Shown here piece by piece: positions 9,561-20,984 of a DNA stretch of 64,000 nt. The number at the start of each line of letters is the position of its first letter. Positions within the stretch are counted from its first letter, which is position 1. Location: positions 50,509,847 to 50,573,846 of the forward strand of contig CP154954.1 of NCBI GenBank assembly GCA_039621445.1. Direction: 5' to 3'. Under the pieces are notes generated by a model, which was given only the letters and a program-made list of their open reading frames with translations, made no database searches and was not told where the DNA came from. Source of the DNA: Euglena gracilis. Its lineage: Eukaryota > Euglenida > Euglenophyceae > Euglenales. A program made the translations under genes and the position numbers.

Positions 9561-11205
9561 CGCCTGACCGTGCCCGGCCCATGTACACCCCTTCAGCCTG
9601 CGCCCAGCATCCACCCCAGCGTCAGCCCCTCGTGACCCAATCCCACCCACACTGTTGCTGTATCATCGTCATCGTTATCCTTCAGATTGGTTTCTGCAAC
9701 CAGGGTGCTGCTTACCCCCCCCCCCCTAGTCGTATGACCACCCCTCATTTACGACCACCCCCCGGTCACAGGTTGCAGGTCATGGGGGTGTTATGACCAC
9801 CCCTCGGTCACAGGTTGCAGGTTGCGAAAAATCTAACACCACCTTACCTATGACCGCCACCTCATTTACGACCACCCCCCGGTCACAGGTTGCAGGTCAT
9901 GGGGGTGTTATGACCACCCCCCCCCCCCCGGTCACAGGTTGCAGGTTGCAAAAAATTTAACACCACCTTGCCTATGACCGCCGCCTCAGTTACGACCACC
10001 TCCCGGTCACAGGTTGCAGGTCATGGGGGTGTTATGACCCCCCCCCCCCCCGGTCACAGGTTGCAGAAACCCGGTCATACGACTAGGGGGGGGGTAAAAG
10101 AAATTTGACCCCCCTGGAAGGTTCCAGCCACCAGCCAGCAGGCTTTTTCCAGCCCCGCACCCTCCCTCTCCCCCGTGGACGAGTTTGAATTACTTGATTT
10201 CATTGGGCTGGCTGGCCAGGGCAAATCTTGGTCAACTTTTTGCCTAATTGCAGGGGGGAGTTGATACCGCAATTTTTCCACAGTTTTGATGCCATGCGGT
10301 TTGGAAGTTTGTTTCCGGAATTAAAAATCAGTGAGCTGAACAAAGCAGGGTGGGTTAGGACATGGTTTGCAATTTCCGCAATTTTCCCTCATTTTTTCCC
10401 TTTTCCGTAATTTTTCCGCATGAACCTGAGATGGAACGCAAAATGAGTTCCGGCCATTCCTTGAACGTTTCACCAGGGAGCCCAGGTGATATTTTGTCGC
10501 AAGTCTGCCAAATTTGTCAATTTTTAAAAATTTTGAAAATGGCTCAAAACTTACCTATATTGCAAAATGACCAAATTTGTGAAAAATTTTCCCTCCAGCA
10601 GAAATGTGTTCCATTCCCAACATCATTTTTTCCACGGCTTTCCTGCAATTTCTGCAATTTTTTTTCGCAATTTTCGCGCAAATTTCCCCACGGCCTTCGA
10701 CATCAATTCCCCCCCTGATAATTGGCAATTTTTTGAGCATTTTTGCAGTTTCGATTTTTTTTTGCCCGGTTCGACCCTGGGACCCTATGGGTCAGCCAGT
10801 TGCCTTTTTCCAGCCAGCCCAATTTATCCAGCTTGAGCTGGATAAGCGGGGTATTTGAGCAAAACCCCCTGTCTGCAACGCCAGCCTGGTTTACGGAGGT
10901 GTTGACTGGTTTCCGCTGACCAGAAGCCTGTCACTTTCTTTAAACAGTAAAGTTCTTGTTTGGACTCTGTGATCCACGTTTTTTTTCCCCACGACCTTTA
11001 CCCTGCAGTCATAAAATGACTGGCAGGTTTCTTAAAAAATGAAAATTGGCAAATGCCTCTTTTCTTCTCCCCCTCCCCCTCCACCGTGAATCTCAGCAGC
11101 TGTGTGTGTCTGTCCACCACGCCACCCCCAGAGACGGGGGTTCCAGTACAGCCGGCGTTGGCAGACCTGGACGCAGACCTGACCAGTCCAGCCACCCCCC
11201 AATCT
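9561..11205 (+). CDS. CCCH gene unit 1, exon E in two pieces
   Basis: The first piece (about 9561-9645) matches the start of exon E (AHVHPFSLR; AHVFPFSLR in units 2 and 3). The second (about 11115-11205) matches its end: TPPPETGVPVQPALADLDAD corresponds to TPPPESATPAPPALAALEAD of unit 3. About 1.47 kb lies between, holding the 9715-10094 element and AT-rich sequence, while units 2-4 are uninterrupted here. In the first piece a codon that is Trp in other units reads TGA, so unit 1 may be a pseudogene unless the exon begins later. The linker function is unknown. Confidence 0.55.
9715..10094. mobile_element. C/G-run TIR element with internal tandem units, flanked by TA
   Basis: A C run then TAGTCGTATGACC opens the element and the exact complement GGTCATACGACTA plus a G run closes it. 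It is flanked by TA at 9713-9714 and 10095-10096. Inside, a unit containing CGGTCACAGGTTGCAGG repeats about six times. Relatives lie at 28102-28465 and 32116-32370, and a variant at 33758-34412. TA flanks recall Tc1/mariner-type targeting, but no transposase is present. Confidence 0.7.
10140..10225 (+). other. Short acidic open segment
   Basis: One plus frame reads SPVDEFELLDFIGLAGQG, which looks protein-like amid non-coding sequence. It lies between the two pieces of exon E of unit 1 and has no copy in the other units. It may be a captured exon fragment or chance. Confidence 0.2.
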
Positions 11206-11346
11206 CCCAGAGTGGGGGGGCACCCACAATGAAGTGGCTGCTGGCCGATGGTCAAAAGGGCAAATAATTGCAGAAAAGATATTTATCTCAACAACAGAAA
11301 GGCCTCCCTCCCCGCGGTGAGCAACTGCAAGGTTGGTTGACCCCGA

Positions 11347-11580
11347 CCCCATCCAGGTGGATGGGTCTTCCAATCCCAGAATTTTCATGCAGTGCGTTCT
11401 GCTCCGAAGGAATTTTTCCTCATGCGGGGCCGTCACCGTCGACCATAGTACCCCTCCCCCGCAACCCCATCCAGGTGGATGGGTCTTCCAATCCCAGAAT
11501 TTTCATGCAGTGCGTTCTGCTCCGAAGGAATTTTTCCTCATGCGGGGCCGTCACCGTCGACCATAGTACCCCTCCCCCCA
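11347..11580. repeat. Perfect 118-bp tandem duplication
   Basis: The sequence from ATCCAGGTGGATGGG at 11351 recurs at 11469 with no visible change, giving two adjacent 118-bp copies. The identity implies a very recent duplication. It lies just after exon E of unit 1 and has no counterpart in other units. Confidence 0.85.
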
Positions 11581-12087
11581 GGTGGGGTGGACTGCAACTT
11601 GTTGTGGACTACATAGGGGGGAGGGGTCTGCTGGCAGCCCCACCCACCAGAAAAGACTTCTTTCCAGTGACCATCACGAAGCGCCAAAAATTCTGACCTG
11701 CCAAAATGCCCGGTTTCGGAATTTTTTTGGGACAAAGTTAGAGGGTTATCTCTTTGGCTGCAGGTAAGGGCAACCCAAACCATTGGGACCATGGTCTTTA
11801 ATGCCCTGTGGTTTCGATGTGAAACGCAAGACTTTTTTTTGGAAATTGAGACCACACAGTCATTTGGACACCAGTCGACCGCCCCGTTGTGGTTGACTGA
11901 CTGGGTTGTTTTCAGAGTGCCTGATTGGTTTTTGGCCCGAACCCCACGGGGGGTGGGGTGGAGGGAACCCGAAGTGATCCACGCTTCATTTTTTGCTCTT
12001 TTCCGTCGCGTTTGTGGTGATTTATCCATGGATCCCAGCCCCCCCCCCCCCGTCTTCCAAAAACAGTGACTGAATGGCTTTAGAAGG

Positions 12088-12426
12088 GTGGAAGTGCTGT
12101 GCCGGGCTGGGAGGGTGTGGTCACCCTCCCCCAACCTTATCCTTCTCCAGAGGAGTGTTAGGTCAATGGTTGCTTCGGTGCCTCCCAATGGGGTTTGGCC
12201 TTCACCATTTTCACAACAGCCCTGCATGTCCCCAGTGCGTATTGTTGAGCACGTCCCTGATGGGAATCCACAACCTTTTCCACAAACTTTCATCCGCAAA
12301 CCCCCCTTTCTTAAATCCAACGCTTTGTCCCGTTGCTGGAGGATTTCTGATATATTTCCCCTGCTTTTTTTTAAAAGCGTTCTTGGCGAAGTTTGCTATG
12401 GCGCAGTACCCCACATGAGCCCCTGA
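12088..12426 (+). CDS. Unplaced open segment between exons E and F of unit 1
   Basis: A 112-codon frame from ATG, with a protein-like stretch SPVRIVEHVPDGNPQPFPQT. Other frames here are also partly open and no paralog is found in the other units. It could be a captured exon or chance. I do not recognise a family. Confidence 0.25.
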   Translation: MEVLCRAGRVWSPSPNLILLQRSVRSMVASVPPNGVWPSPFSQQPCMSPVRIVEHVPDGNPQPFPQTFIRKPPFLKSNALSRCWRISDIFPLLFFKSVLGEVCYGAVPHMSP

Positions 12427-12599
12427 ACCTCCCTGCCAGTCATTTCCAACTGGACTTTTGGTGGTGGCTTTTTCATGGGCCATCATTTTGAACCAGGGCC
12501 GGCGTCCGGCGGCGCGAAAGGACGAGTGGCCAGCCGGCCGAAGTTGGGGGGCGTGGTGGAGCGGTGGAGCCACCCTGGCCCTGGCCTGGGGGAGGGGGA

Positions 12600-13631
12600 G
12601 GGTCGCTGCTGCCAAGCCCGCAACACCTTCAGGAATTTCGCCCTGCCAGAGCCTGTCCCTGCTCCTCCTGCACTGCCGGACAGCCTGCGGCCAGGGTTTC
12701 CCTGAAGCCGAAGCTTGACCAGGGGGTATTATTTAATACGTAAATTTGCAAACATTTTCAAGTTTTTCAGGCGTTGTTTTAGAGAGTTTTTTTTAAAGGC
12801 TTATTTAAGGCCTTTTGGCCGAAACTTTTAAGTTGATTTTTTAACAAAATTCTTTGAAGGTTTTTTTAAGGCGTCGTAAGGAATATCCCCTGCCATTGAC
12901 ACACTCTCAGTTGTTTTGTTTCTTGCTTTTCTTTGTCTTGGTGATGCAGACGCACGGTGCCTGGCAAACTTAGTTGCCTGGAACATTTATTTTAGAAAAT
13001 CGAAAACCGAATCCGTGCTAGGAAAGTCGAAAGTCAAAAAGTCGAAAACCCCATTGTTTCGAGTTTTGGGTGGATCGACAATGTCAATCCACCCATTGTT
13101 CCAGCGATGCCAGATATCATTTTTCACCCAGAGTTGGCCTGTTTTTGCCGAGATTTTGCGATTTCTTTTTGTTCAAAAATCTGAAATTTTCCAGAACGAT
13201 ATTTTAAGGTTTTTGTAAAGTTTTTTTTAATGTTTTAAGGTGAATCATTTTGGCGAATTTTTTCCAGGAATTTAAGGTTTTTAAGACGTCTTAAAAATGC
13301 CTGTTCAAAGGTATATCTCAGCTTTTGGGTCTGACATTTTTTTGGGCGACGTTCATCACTGAGGTCTCCTTTTTTTGCATTTTTTTTGCATTCAAACTGT
13401 TTTTCTGGGTTTTCTGGGTTTTCTGGGTCCAACCCAAGCTCTTAACCAAGTCCCAGCTCTGGGATCCAAATGGGGCTTCCAGATGCCTTTTCCAGCCACC
13501 CAAATTTCTGATTGCCTGACTTTAGGAGCGAGCCTCTCAATCAGACTCCCGAGGAGGTGGGTTTAAAAGCGAAGCCCTGGTCTGAACCTCTGCTGGACAT
13601 GCTGCGAGCTCTTAACGTCCCTGACTGTTGA
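12600..13631 (+). CDS. CCCH gene unit 1, exon F in two pieces (C-terminus)
   Basis: The first piece (about 12600-12705) reads GRCCQARN... and then a Pro/Ala-rich run ending near the TGA at 12703; it matches the first part of exon F in units 2-4. The last piece (13584-13631) reads EPLLDMLRALNVPDC and then TGA. Units 2 and 3 have both parts in one exon ending HPLLDLLRSLNVAA plus one residue; unit 4 also splits them. Changes in the LLDxLRxLNV block fall mainly at third positions, which supports coding and the shared stop. The Leu-rich tail could be a short interaction helix (inference). Confidence 0.75.
12720..12892. mobile_element. Possible CAGGGG-ended element in exon F of unit 1
   Basis: The ends CAGGGGGTATT and AATATCCCCTG are inverted. 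The flanking octamers AGCTTGAC and CCATTGAC match at 5 of 8 positions. The interior is AT-rich with GTTTTTTTTAAGG-like sequence, as in the hAT-like family at 4945-7183. Probably an older member of that group. Confidence 0.4.
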
Positions 13632-13734
13632 GCCGAACGCCCACCAGGCGCTCGTTCAGGTGGGTGACCCGGGGTCCCTGGCTTGGAAATGACCCCTGGC
13701 ATTGCACGGGACGGAGCATCTCACCGGGTAGCGG

Positions 13735-13840
13735 TGGGGGCGGACAGCGTGGTATTGGTGCCCCCCCCCCAACTCTGGTGATGCTCCTTTCCGGGGCCAT
13801 TCTATGCGTTATAGTGGCTGCACCTTTCCTTGCGTTGCCA
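13735..13840 (+). pseudogene. Weak copy of block H (second gene), unit 1
   Basis: The DNA around the codons for PTLVMLL resembles the start of block H in units 2 and 3 (PTLVQLLQ, PTLVQKLQ). Similarity fades within about 60 bp. Its position downstream of exon F matches block H in the other units. Confidence 0.3.
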
Positions 13841-14191
13841 AATTTGACAGCATGGGCGGTACTCTACTGTACAATCTGCGCACTGATGAGTCCCAAAGAT
13901 GGTGCTGCCCACATTGATGACAGGACGGCACGCGATGCAAGTGTACACCTTTCATTTGTGCATCAACCTGCACAAAGATGGGCAGCCCCACTGGCAGGCA
14001 AAGCATTATTGATGGGGGAATGAATGGATGGATATATGCAGGGATCCAAAGTATCAGGCGTCTGTGTCTTATGATACTGCAGGCAAAATGGACAAGATAT
14101 TATGCAGGCCGCATAGCTCCTGTATTTTCTTCTGTGTTACCACGTAATTTCCAACATCTAATCCAACAGGAAAACAATCAAGAATCCCAAC

Positions 14192-14647
14192 GTGGGTGAT
14201 TTTTTTCATAACACCGTTTTGAATCCAGTGCCTTTTCCGGAATTTCTCAAGATGGATTCTATGATCAGGTCAGGCACTTTTTTGCCAGCCGGACCCGCAG
14301 GTCCACACACCACCAGGCTAAGTCAGGGTCCCTGCCTAACTTTCGGTTTCATTTGCGGCAGTCAGCCCTTTGGGCTGGACTGCCAGCAATCCCTCCCTCT
14401 GCGACTGTTTGTGCGGTCCCAGATTGACCCGTCATCTGACTTGCTTGTGGTGGCCTCCACTTATCTGCTACACAAACAATATCAAACGAAATTGAAACCA
14501 CTGAAAATATGCCACCCCCCCCCATGGTTGTCACACATCCAGCAAGTTGCTGATTTTCTTCTTGTATTGGCTGATTTGTCGTGCACAAAAGGTGACAATT
14601 TCTGGGGGGGATACCCGATTTCATATTTTTTTTCCATTTTCCATTGA
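14192..14647 (+). CDS. Unplaced 151-codon ORF
   Basis: An ATG-to-TGA frame of mixed composition, including LFVRSQIDPSSDLLVVASTY. Three frames are partly open here, so the choice is uncertain. No copy occurs in other spacers. I do not recognise it. Confidence 0.25.
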   Translation: MGDFFHNTVLNPVPFPEFLKMDSMIRSGTFLPAGPAGPHTTRLSQGPCLTFGFICGSQPFGLDCQQSLPLRLFVRSQIDPSSDLLVVASTYLLHKQYQTKLKPLKICHPPPWLSHIQQVADFLLVLADLSCTKGDNFWGGYPISYFFSIFH

Positions 14648-15429
14648 TTTAAACCCCTCAATGATTTGGGAGGAAGTTTGGCAACACGAAACTACCTTAT
14701 CAATTATTCCATAAATTTATGAATTTATAAATTTGAATAACGTCTTTTTTCCCGCTTCTGTAAAGTTTGCTTTCTGGCCAGTGAGCCAATCCTGTCCTGT
14801 TGCCCTCGAGTTGTTGAGAGTGGAGGTTTGCAACCATCCTTTTTCCGCTGCTGCGGTGGCTGGTCGAACCCACCTCTGCTCCGTGCGATGCTTCGCCCAC
14901 TAATCCTCAATCCGATGGGTTCAGAGCAGCACCTACAGCTAACAAAGAACCCTAGAGAGGCATTCGGTTGTGCTCTGAACCCCGTGGAGGGTTGTTGACC
15001 CCACCAGAGAGGGAGGCACCATCAGACGTGTGGGTGTAAGTGTTCAAAGTCGTCATATGCATCGCCCATCAACACGTTTCAGGAAACGCCAAAGCATTCT
15101 TCCTCTTCGGTACCAGTGTGCCTCCGTGGCGGCATTGAAGCCAGAGGGAACTCCGGCCAGCCAGCAGCTTTCTTCCAGCCTCAACGGTGGGTTTCGTTTG
15201 TGGTCGGGGATTTTAGGTCTGGCTGGCACTAAATGCGGAGAACGTCGGCTGCCCAGCTCATTTTTTTGCAATTTTTTTTTGCAAAAATTGATTAAAATCC
15301 ACCCCTCAGCTTTCCAAATCCCTGGCCTTCCTGGGCGGTGGACCCCTCCCGTGCCTCCCCAAGCCCTCTCTCTGCCGCAGTGATTCCATTCCCATTGCGC
15401 GGCCCCTGGCTGCATGCTTCTTTGGGCCT

Positions 15430-15560
15430 CGGCATTGCCGACAGGCGCTGCCCCCCCCCCCCCCGCGGAGATCAGGGCCCGCTCCCATGGCCCTGCCCAC
15501 TTCACATCCCACCAGGGATGTAACGGTTTCGCCTCACCCCAGAGCAAGTCCTGAACATCA
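15430..15560 (+). pseudogene. Block G remnant (second gene), unit 1
   Basis: CTCGGCATTGCCGACAGGCG at 15427 and GGATGTAACGGTTTCGCC at 15518 match the middle and end of block G in units 2-4. C-run sequence replaces the part between. The order F, then G, then the next exon A is the same as in other units. Confidence 0.4.
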
Positions 15561-15867
15561 ACTGCCTTGACGATGTGGGGTGAGGGGTTGGTGGTACCCC
15601 ACCTCAATTTCGAAATTGGTCAGCAGAAAATATGGTATTTTAGAAAATGTTTTTCAACTCAGAATTTCTTCAAAAGCGCAAATGTGATGTTCTTGTTTTT
15701 ATTTGTTGCCCCAAGACCCAAAATGGATAATACGCAAATTTTTTTTTTTGCTGGGTTTATCCCCTCCGCTCTTTGCCTGCTGAGGCTCTGCTGTGCTGAA
15801 TTGAATTTTCTTTAAAAAAATAGTAACAAAAAATAGAACACTGTGCACGAACCCCGAGGGGTGGAAG

Positions 15868-16371
15868 GTGGATAGCCGGTCGAAGGCGGTGACTATCATA
15901 ATGACTATGCCAACAAAAGACACCGTAGTAATTCGGTATTTGCATGTATTTGGTGCAACCATTCTCATTTTATTGAAATCGGTCAAAATTCAAAACCAAC
16001 CAATTCCGACCCCTGTTCAGGCCTTCCCTTGCTGCTTCCCCAGCAGACAGCAGATTGTGGACGCTGCCTGTGCCTATATCTGCGCAGCACTGAATCCCAT
16101 CCCACAGTTTGTATTTGCCTTGCGTGCCTACCTCTCCCTCACAATTCAAATTGATGAATCAAAGACCACCGCTCCCGGGGTGATAGGTTGTCCAGTGGCA
16201 GGCAACGTTTGGAATTTTTGCCCCTTTGCCCATTTCTGTCCTCCCTCCAATTTTGTGGGTCTGAATGACAGGGGATTGAAGACGCACTCACCCTCAGGGA
16301 TGGATGGGAAGCCCTTCGGTATTGAGGTAGGTGGTAAGGGGGGGAGGGTCCCGACCCCCCCCCCCCCCTAG
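15868..16371 (+). CDS. Unplaced ORF with hydrophobic stretch
   Basis: A 167-codon frame whose middle looks protein-like: QQIVDAACAYICAALNPIPQ, then a Phe/Ala/Leu-rich run, then a Cys/Pro-rich stretch. The last part enters C/G-run sequence and is surely non-coding. The true exon, if any, is about 15990-16290. No paralog was found in other units and I do not recognise a family. Confidence 0.3.
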   Translation: MDSRSKAVTIIMTMPTKDTVVIRYLHVFGATILILLKSVKIQNQPIPTPVQAFPCCFPSRQQIVDAACAYICAALNPIPQFVFALRAYLSLTIQIDESKTTAPGVIGCPVAGNVWNFCPFAHFCPPSNFVGLNDRGLKTHSPSGMDGKPFGIEVGGKGGRVPTPPPP

Positions 16372-16984
16372 ATGTTGGGACTGGGGTCTGGACCCCCCAC
16401 CCCCCCTCCTTGACAGGTGCCAAAAATAGCAGAAAATTTTCTTCCGGCGCACAGCGCCGGAAAATGAACAAAAACACCCCTTTTGCTGACTTTTGGCCAT
16501 ATTGCCCATTTTTTTGATGTGTTGGTGTTTTCCCCCCAAAAAATGTTCAAAAAAATTCAAAAAATGAGCATTTTGGATACATTTTCAAAGAAAAATCAGG
16601 GATTTTTGACCGGTTTCGACCCGATTTCCGGCCCTTTGCATGAAATCGAAAAATTCCCCCCCCCCTCAGTTTCGAGGTATGAGGGGGGGGGTCCGACCCC
16701 CCCCCTCCGTGTTGGGAGGGGGGTCCGACCCCCCCCTCTCAAGGCTTCCCATCCTTCCCTGCGCACCCTCCTGAACCCTGGGGTCTTAGAAACACCCCTC
16801 TCCCACCAACCACAGGGGGTGGACTACAGTGGAGTCCACTGAGGTGACTCTGAAAAATTGTTCGTCTTTGTTAGGAGGTAGCCAAAAGGAATAACGATGG
16901 TTGTCTGCAAGGAAACAAATCGGCGCCGAGGGTGCTCGTCCTTGCGCGGGTGCTGTGGTGGGTGGGTGGGGTCGATCCACCCGG

Positions 16985-17095
16985 GCTGGGCCACTCCCCG
17001 GGCAAGTACGTCTGCTGATGCTGGGCGATGCTGGGCGATGCTGGATTTTTGGAGACCAGAGCTGGGGTTCCAATGCTGGGCGATGCTGGCATTTT
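16985..17095. repeat. GATGCTGGGC short tandem repeat cluster
   Basis: A 10-bp unit GATGCTGGGC recurs near 17015-17040 and 17070-17090. A related cluster, GATGCAGGGC, is at 38190-38240, where the flanking sequence also contains GGTATTGAGGTAGGTGGT, as at 16318. Both belong to one dispersed repeat. Confidence 0.6.
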
Positions 17096-17169
17096 TCGTA
17101 TGTATTGAAGAATCAAACCCATTTTCAGATAAATAAGCAATCATTTCCACAAATTTCTAATATTACCCA

Positions 17170-17560
17170 TCTTTGCCATTTTGGAGTAATTTTTCGCTGG
17201 TTTGGGGGGCATTTTGTGATGCTTTGAGCACATATTGGGCCAATTTGGGTCAACATGAGCATGCTTATGTCATTTTTGGCCATTTATGCAATTTCGGTGA
17301 TTTTGGGTCATTTTTCACAATCTTTTGTGGGCATTGTTGGACATTTTTGGGCTGTTTTGGTTATTTCAAGTCATCACAAGTTATTTTGGTTGCTTTTTGG
17401 GGCTTTGTGTGGTCATTTTTGGGCTTTGGTGGTGATTTTTGCCAGGTTGGAAGTGCAGATATTGGACAAGATGCAGATGCGGACAAGATGGAGATACTGG
17501 ACAAGATGCAGATACTGGACAAAATAAAGTGGATGCAGATACTGGACACGTCCGGGGTGG
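17170..17560. repeat. Dispersed repeat: TTTTGGCCATTTTTGG-rich core with GATGCAGATACTGGACAA tandem
   Basis: A 250-bp T/G-rich core is followed by GATGCAGATACTGGACAA-type units. The same core and tandem recur at about 57720-58330, where the tandem is longer, and core-like sequence is at 38270-38500 and 61500-61880. This is a non-coding repeat family; the Asp/Gln-rich translation is a by-product of the tandem. Confidence 0.6.
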
Positions 17561-18404
17561 GGAGGGTCGACTCCCCCCGCCAGGCGTACAGCCCTGGAGG
17601 GTCAGCCAACAGCTTTTTCCCGCCAGCCCCAATTTTCCAGCCTCTGAGCTGGACCCCCCCCCCCTCAGTTGCACTCAGATTTCTCGCCTGTTTATGGCCG
17701 GTCCCAGTTTGTGTGGTGAATGGCCAGGGACCCCTTTCACCAGTGCTCTGGCCGGGTGAGCAACTCTGGCTCAATTCTGGCGCTGTGAAACATGCACTCA
17801 GCAGTGTGGTTGGCGTGGTTCCCGTGGAGCCCCCCCCCCCCCCCCGGGTCACTAAGCGAGTAGTTGGGGGGATCCCCTTGACCAAAGGGAAGGGGTCGCC
17901 CCCCCCCCCCTGACCCTGTGGACACCCGGAGGCAAAGGTTTTCATGGGCGATTTGCATTTGCTGGCAAATGTGGCACCGTTTTTGCAGAAATTTCACCCG
18001 ACGAGAGGCGCCCAAATTCCTTCACTCTTGATACCCCCCTTCCCCCTGAGGATGGGGAAGTCACGTCTGGCGGGTGACGTGGGTGAGGTTTTGACCGGGG
18101 GGGGGGGGGTTGGACACTCCAGGGTGTTGCAAGTACCCACGCTGTGATGTCTTCAAGAAGCGCAGATCTTCGCCAGAGGAAAACACAAACCTGAGGTTCT
18201 GGGGTTGATCCGGGGGATTGAACCCAGATCGGAGCTCAGCGTTGTTCTGGTGCCGCCGTCTTGGGCTGTGTGCTTTGTGTGTCGTGTTTGTCTTCCATGT
18301 CTTATACTACTTGTATGTATGTGTGCATGTATGTATGCAGTATATGCATGTCTTGGGACTTGCTGTACGGTGCCCCCACCCCACCTCACAGGTCCTCCAC
18401 AGTC

Positions 18405-18584
18405 ATGCGCATCCCAGCCTACCCCGCGACTTCCCTCATCCACCTGGATGGCAATGGGCCGTCCGATGCCGGCCGCCAGCCGTCCGGGCCGAGGGACGCG
18501 AAGCCGCGGCAGGAGGTGGAGGACAAGGCGGAGAACCGCCGCGTGTGCCTCGATTACCTGAAGGGCCGCTGCGTGCGACGCCGG
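18405..18584 (+). CDS. CCCH zinc-finger gene unit 2, exon A
   Basis: Encodes 60 residues starting MRIPAYPATSLIHLDGNGP, followed by a basic/acidic linker and VCLDYLKGRCVRRR. The finger-1 ligand Cys residues are both present. ATG follows CAG by 2 nt after a C/A-rich tract. The linker has RQEVEDK where other units have AREDK. Silent changes in the finger (GAT for Asp, CGA and CGC for Arg) indicate purifying selection on the protein. The exon ends after the third Arg. Confidence 0.85.
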
Positions 18585-20292
18585 CCTGCCCCCACCTGGT
18601 GTGGTGCGGTTCCCCAGGCCAGACAATCGCTGAGTCGACCCCCCCAGGTTTTTTCAGAGTGACTGACTGGTTTTCGGAGTGGCTGATTGGCCTGGACCCC
18701 CTCCCCGGGGGGGGGGGTCGGCAAAAAACCACTAAAGTGACTCGGCGCCCGAACATTTTTTTGGGCCCTTTTTGTCATGTTTTTGGTCAAATTTCCTTTG
18801 GATTCCAGAATGGCCCCCCCCCCCCCCAGGGGTGGTGGTGGCTGACTGGTTTCCCCCCCAAAAAAGTGCTGATTTTTTGAAAAGTGGAGTGACCCCCCTC
18901 CCCCCTGGGGTCGGGGGAGTACTTCAGGGATGTTTCGCCACTAAGGACATCCCCTTGATGCCGCTCAACCGCTGACTGGTCTGGGGCCAACGGCCTCACC
19001 TATTTTGTAGCTGAAGCCATTTCGGCTGCAGGGGATTTCTTCTGCAAATTGCTTTTTGGCCCACTTTCTTTTCGCAAAATCGGTCAAATCATGTACCAAA
19101 ATTGTTGACCTTCCCTGGTGCAAAGGGCCGGAAAAAACTTTGGGGGTTCCCGAACGGGATGGGGTGGGATGGGGGGTCCCAGTCCTCCCATCCATTGGAC
19201 CCCGAGGGGGGGGGGCAAAAAATTCCCGCCACTTTGCACTTTGCTCCGTATTTTTTTTTGCAGACGGAGGGGGTCCGACCCAGGCAATTGCTTAAGCACT
19301 GACCGACCCCCCCCCCCCCCCCGGGGGGGTGGGTGACTGGTTTTTTCAGAGTGACTGACTGGTTTTTGGCCCGGCCCCCTCCCCCCCCCGGGGGGGGGGG
19401 TCGGCCAGGAGTGGGCAAAAGTGTCTTGAGTGACCCCGGCACCGAAGGCGCCGGAAAATTTTTTTTGGCCTAAAATGGCCTAAAGTGACTGGAAAGTGGC
19501 CGTTTTTCTGAGTGGCCGACCCCCCCCCCCCCCAGGGGGGGTAGTGACTGGCTTGTTTTTTTGAAAATGAGTGACTGACTGGTTTAAAAAAAGTGGAGTG
19601 ACCCCCTCCCCCCCCCCCCCCCCGGGGGTTGATAAGCAATTGTATGGTCCGACCCTCTCCCCCTATGGTCCGACCCTCCCCCCGCACAAGTATCCCACCC
19701 CACGCCCACCCTGCACCTTGACCATGCCCCCCAAGCCAACTCGGGCTATTTTGCTCCAATGTGAGCGATTTCTTTGGAGCTATTTTCATCATTCTTGGTC
19801 ATCCTTTTGGAATGGTGTGGGTCACACAAATTATTTTGGTCTGTTTTTGTTGCTTTTTCATTTCGGATTTTTGTTGTCTTTTTGACCAAGTTTTCGGATC
19901 AGTTTAGGTCATCAAAGGATTTCCAGTCTCCACAATGCTCACATTTTTTTGTTTCAATGTCATGTTTTCCTTGATGTAACTATTCTGAGGATGCTGGAGT
20001 TGATGATGGCTCCGAGGAGGCTGGTTACCTTGAGCCTCTATGGAGGCTGGTTACCTGGAGCCTCCGCGGAGGCAACCTAAAAGTTAGGATTCCGCTTTTG
20101 CGGTAGACCCGAAAAAGGTCAAACAGGTTGAAGGATGCTGAATAATGGTCGTTGTGGCAAAACTTGGCCAAGAAGGCGAAAAAATTGCTCAAAATGTCCA
20201 AGATCTGTCAAAAAAATACATTTTATTTATTTCTTTATTATTTTGGGAAAGCTGTATTTTTTGTTTTGGGTCGGCGGGGGCAGTTTCCCCGG
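18585..20292 (+). other. Intron A-B of unit 2
   Basis: About 1.7 kb. The start CCTGCCCCCACCT and the end GGCGGGGGCAG are complementary over about 11 of 12 positions, as in unit 1. The interior is C/G-run rich and carries the hairpin module CCGGCACC/GGCGCCGG near 19440. Near 19990-20110 there is a GAGGCTGGTTACCTGGAGCC repeat pair. No coding conservation is visible. Confidence 0.6.
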
Positions 20293-20442
20293 TGCCGATT
20301 CCCCCACCCGGACCTCTCGGACTACCGGCAGCTGTCCGGGGCGGTGCAGGCCCAGGCCGGCCGGCAGGTGTGTGACGTGTGGGCCATGACGGGGCAGTGC
20401 AAGTTCGGCGAGAAGTGCAGCAAGCTGCACCCCGGCCAGGGG
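20293..20442 (+). CDS. CCCH zinc-finger gene unit 2, exon B (uninterrupted)
   Basis: Encodes CRFPHPDLSDYRQLSGAVQ, then the shared linker, then finger 2 (C-X8-C-X5-C-X3-H with KFGEK between the second and third ligands). The last ligand His is at 20428-20430. It shows the pre-insertion state of the site occupied by a 9-bp-duplication element in units 1 and 4, here GTGTGTGAC rather than GTGTGTGAG. The conserved bases after the His begin the CAGGGG intron end. Confidence 0.85.
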
Positions 20443-20703
20443 GGCCCCATCATTAGGATGGCATCGTTCACCAGCCTCCTGTCTTTTCCTACACCTGGCC
20501 CAGCTTTCCCACAGCCAGTTTCTATGATCATATGGCCTGTTTGAGGATGGGAAGGTGAATAGAATGGAATTATTATTCTTTTTTGGCAACGGGCAAGCAC
20601 CTCCGGTGGCAAGCCCCGACAAATCCCAACCAATCCAGACAAATCCGAACAAATCCCGACAACAGCATCAAAATGCCAAGAGTCTGAAGATTCTTGGCTA
20701 TGG

Positions 20704-20880
20704 GGCGGTCCCTTTTGTAGTTCCACTTCCGTCTGCTGGCCGAAAGTTCATTTGCACTGCTGGACCACCCCTGCCCGCTACGTCGTCACCCAGCCCACGG
20801 AGCCCGCCCCCGGTCCCCTCTCCGCCCTCCTGCATCCCACCCCTCCCTTTCGGTGTCCCCAATGAGGCGACGATGCGTCG
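20704..20880 (+). CDS. CCCH gene unit 2, exon C (Pro/Ala-rich linker)
   Basis: The frame reads TPARYVVTQPTEPAPGPLSA and continues to a PFG motif. Units 3-5 keep PARYV/I followed by the Pro/Ala-rich run. Substitutions between units 4 and 5 in this frame are mostly conservative or at third positions, so it is the coding frame. Joined to exon B after HP it would read HPARYVV. The upstream border is uncertain; in units 4 and 5 GGGGCCCCTG just before PARYV complements the CAGGGGCCCC after exon B. Confidence 0.65.
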
Positions 20881-20984
20881 GTCCAAGGTCAGCCCGGGAT
20901 CACGTTAACGTTCACCGCGTTGTCGATGCCTGTTCCGAAAGGCGTTGGCCACCGCCTTTCCATCCTGACCCTTGGCTCACTGGG

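Noticed and set aside
11538-12320. 260-codon minus-strand ORF
   Set aside because: Crosses the 118-bp duplication and C-run sequence, has no repeat in other units and no recognisable domain; plus frames here are equally open.
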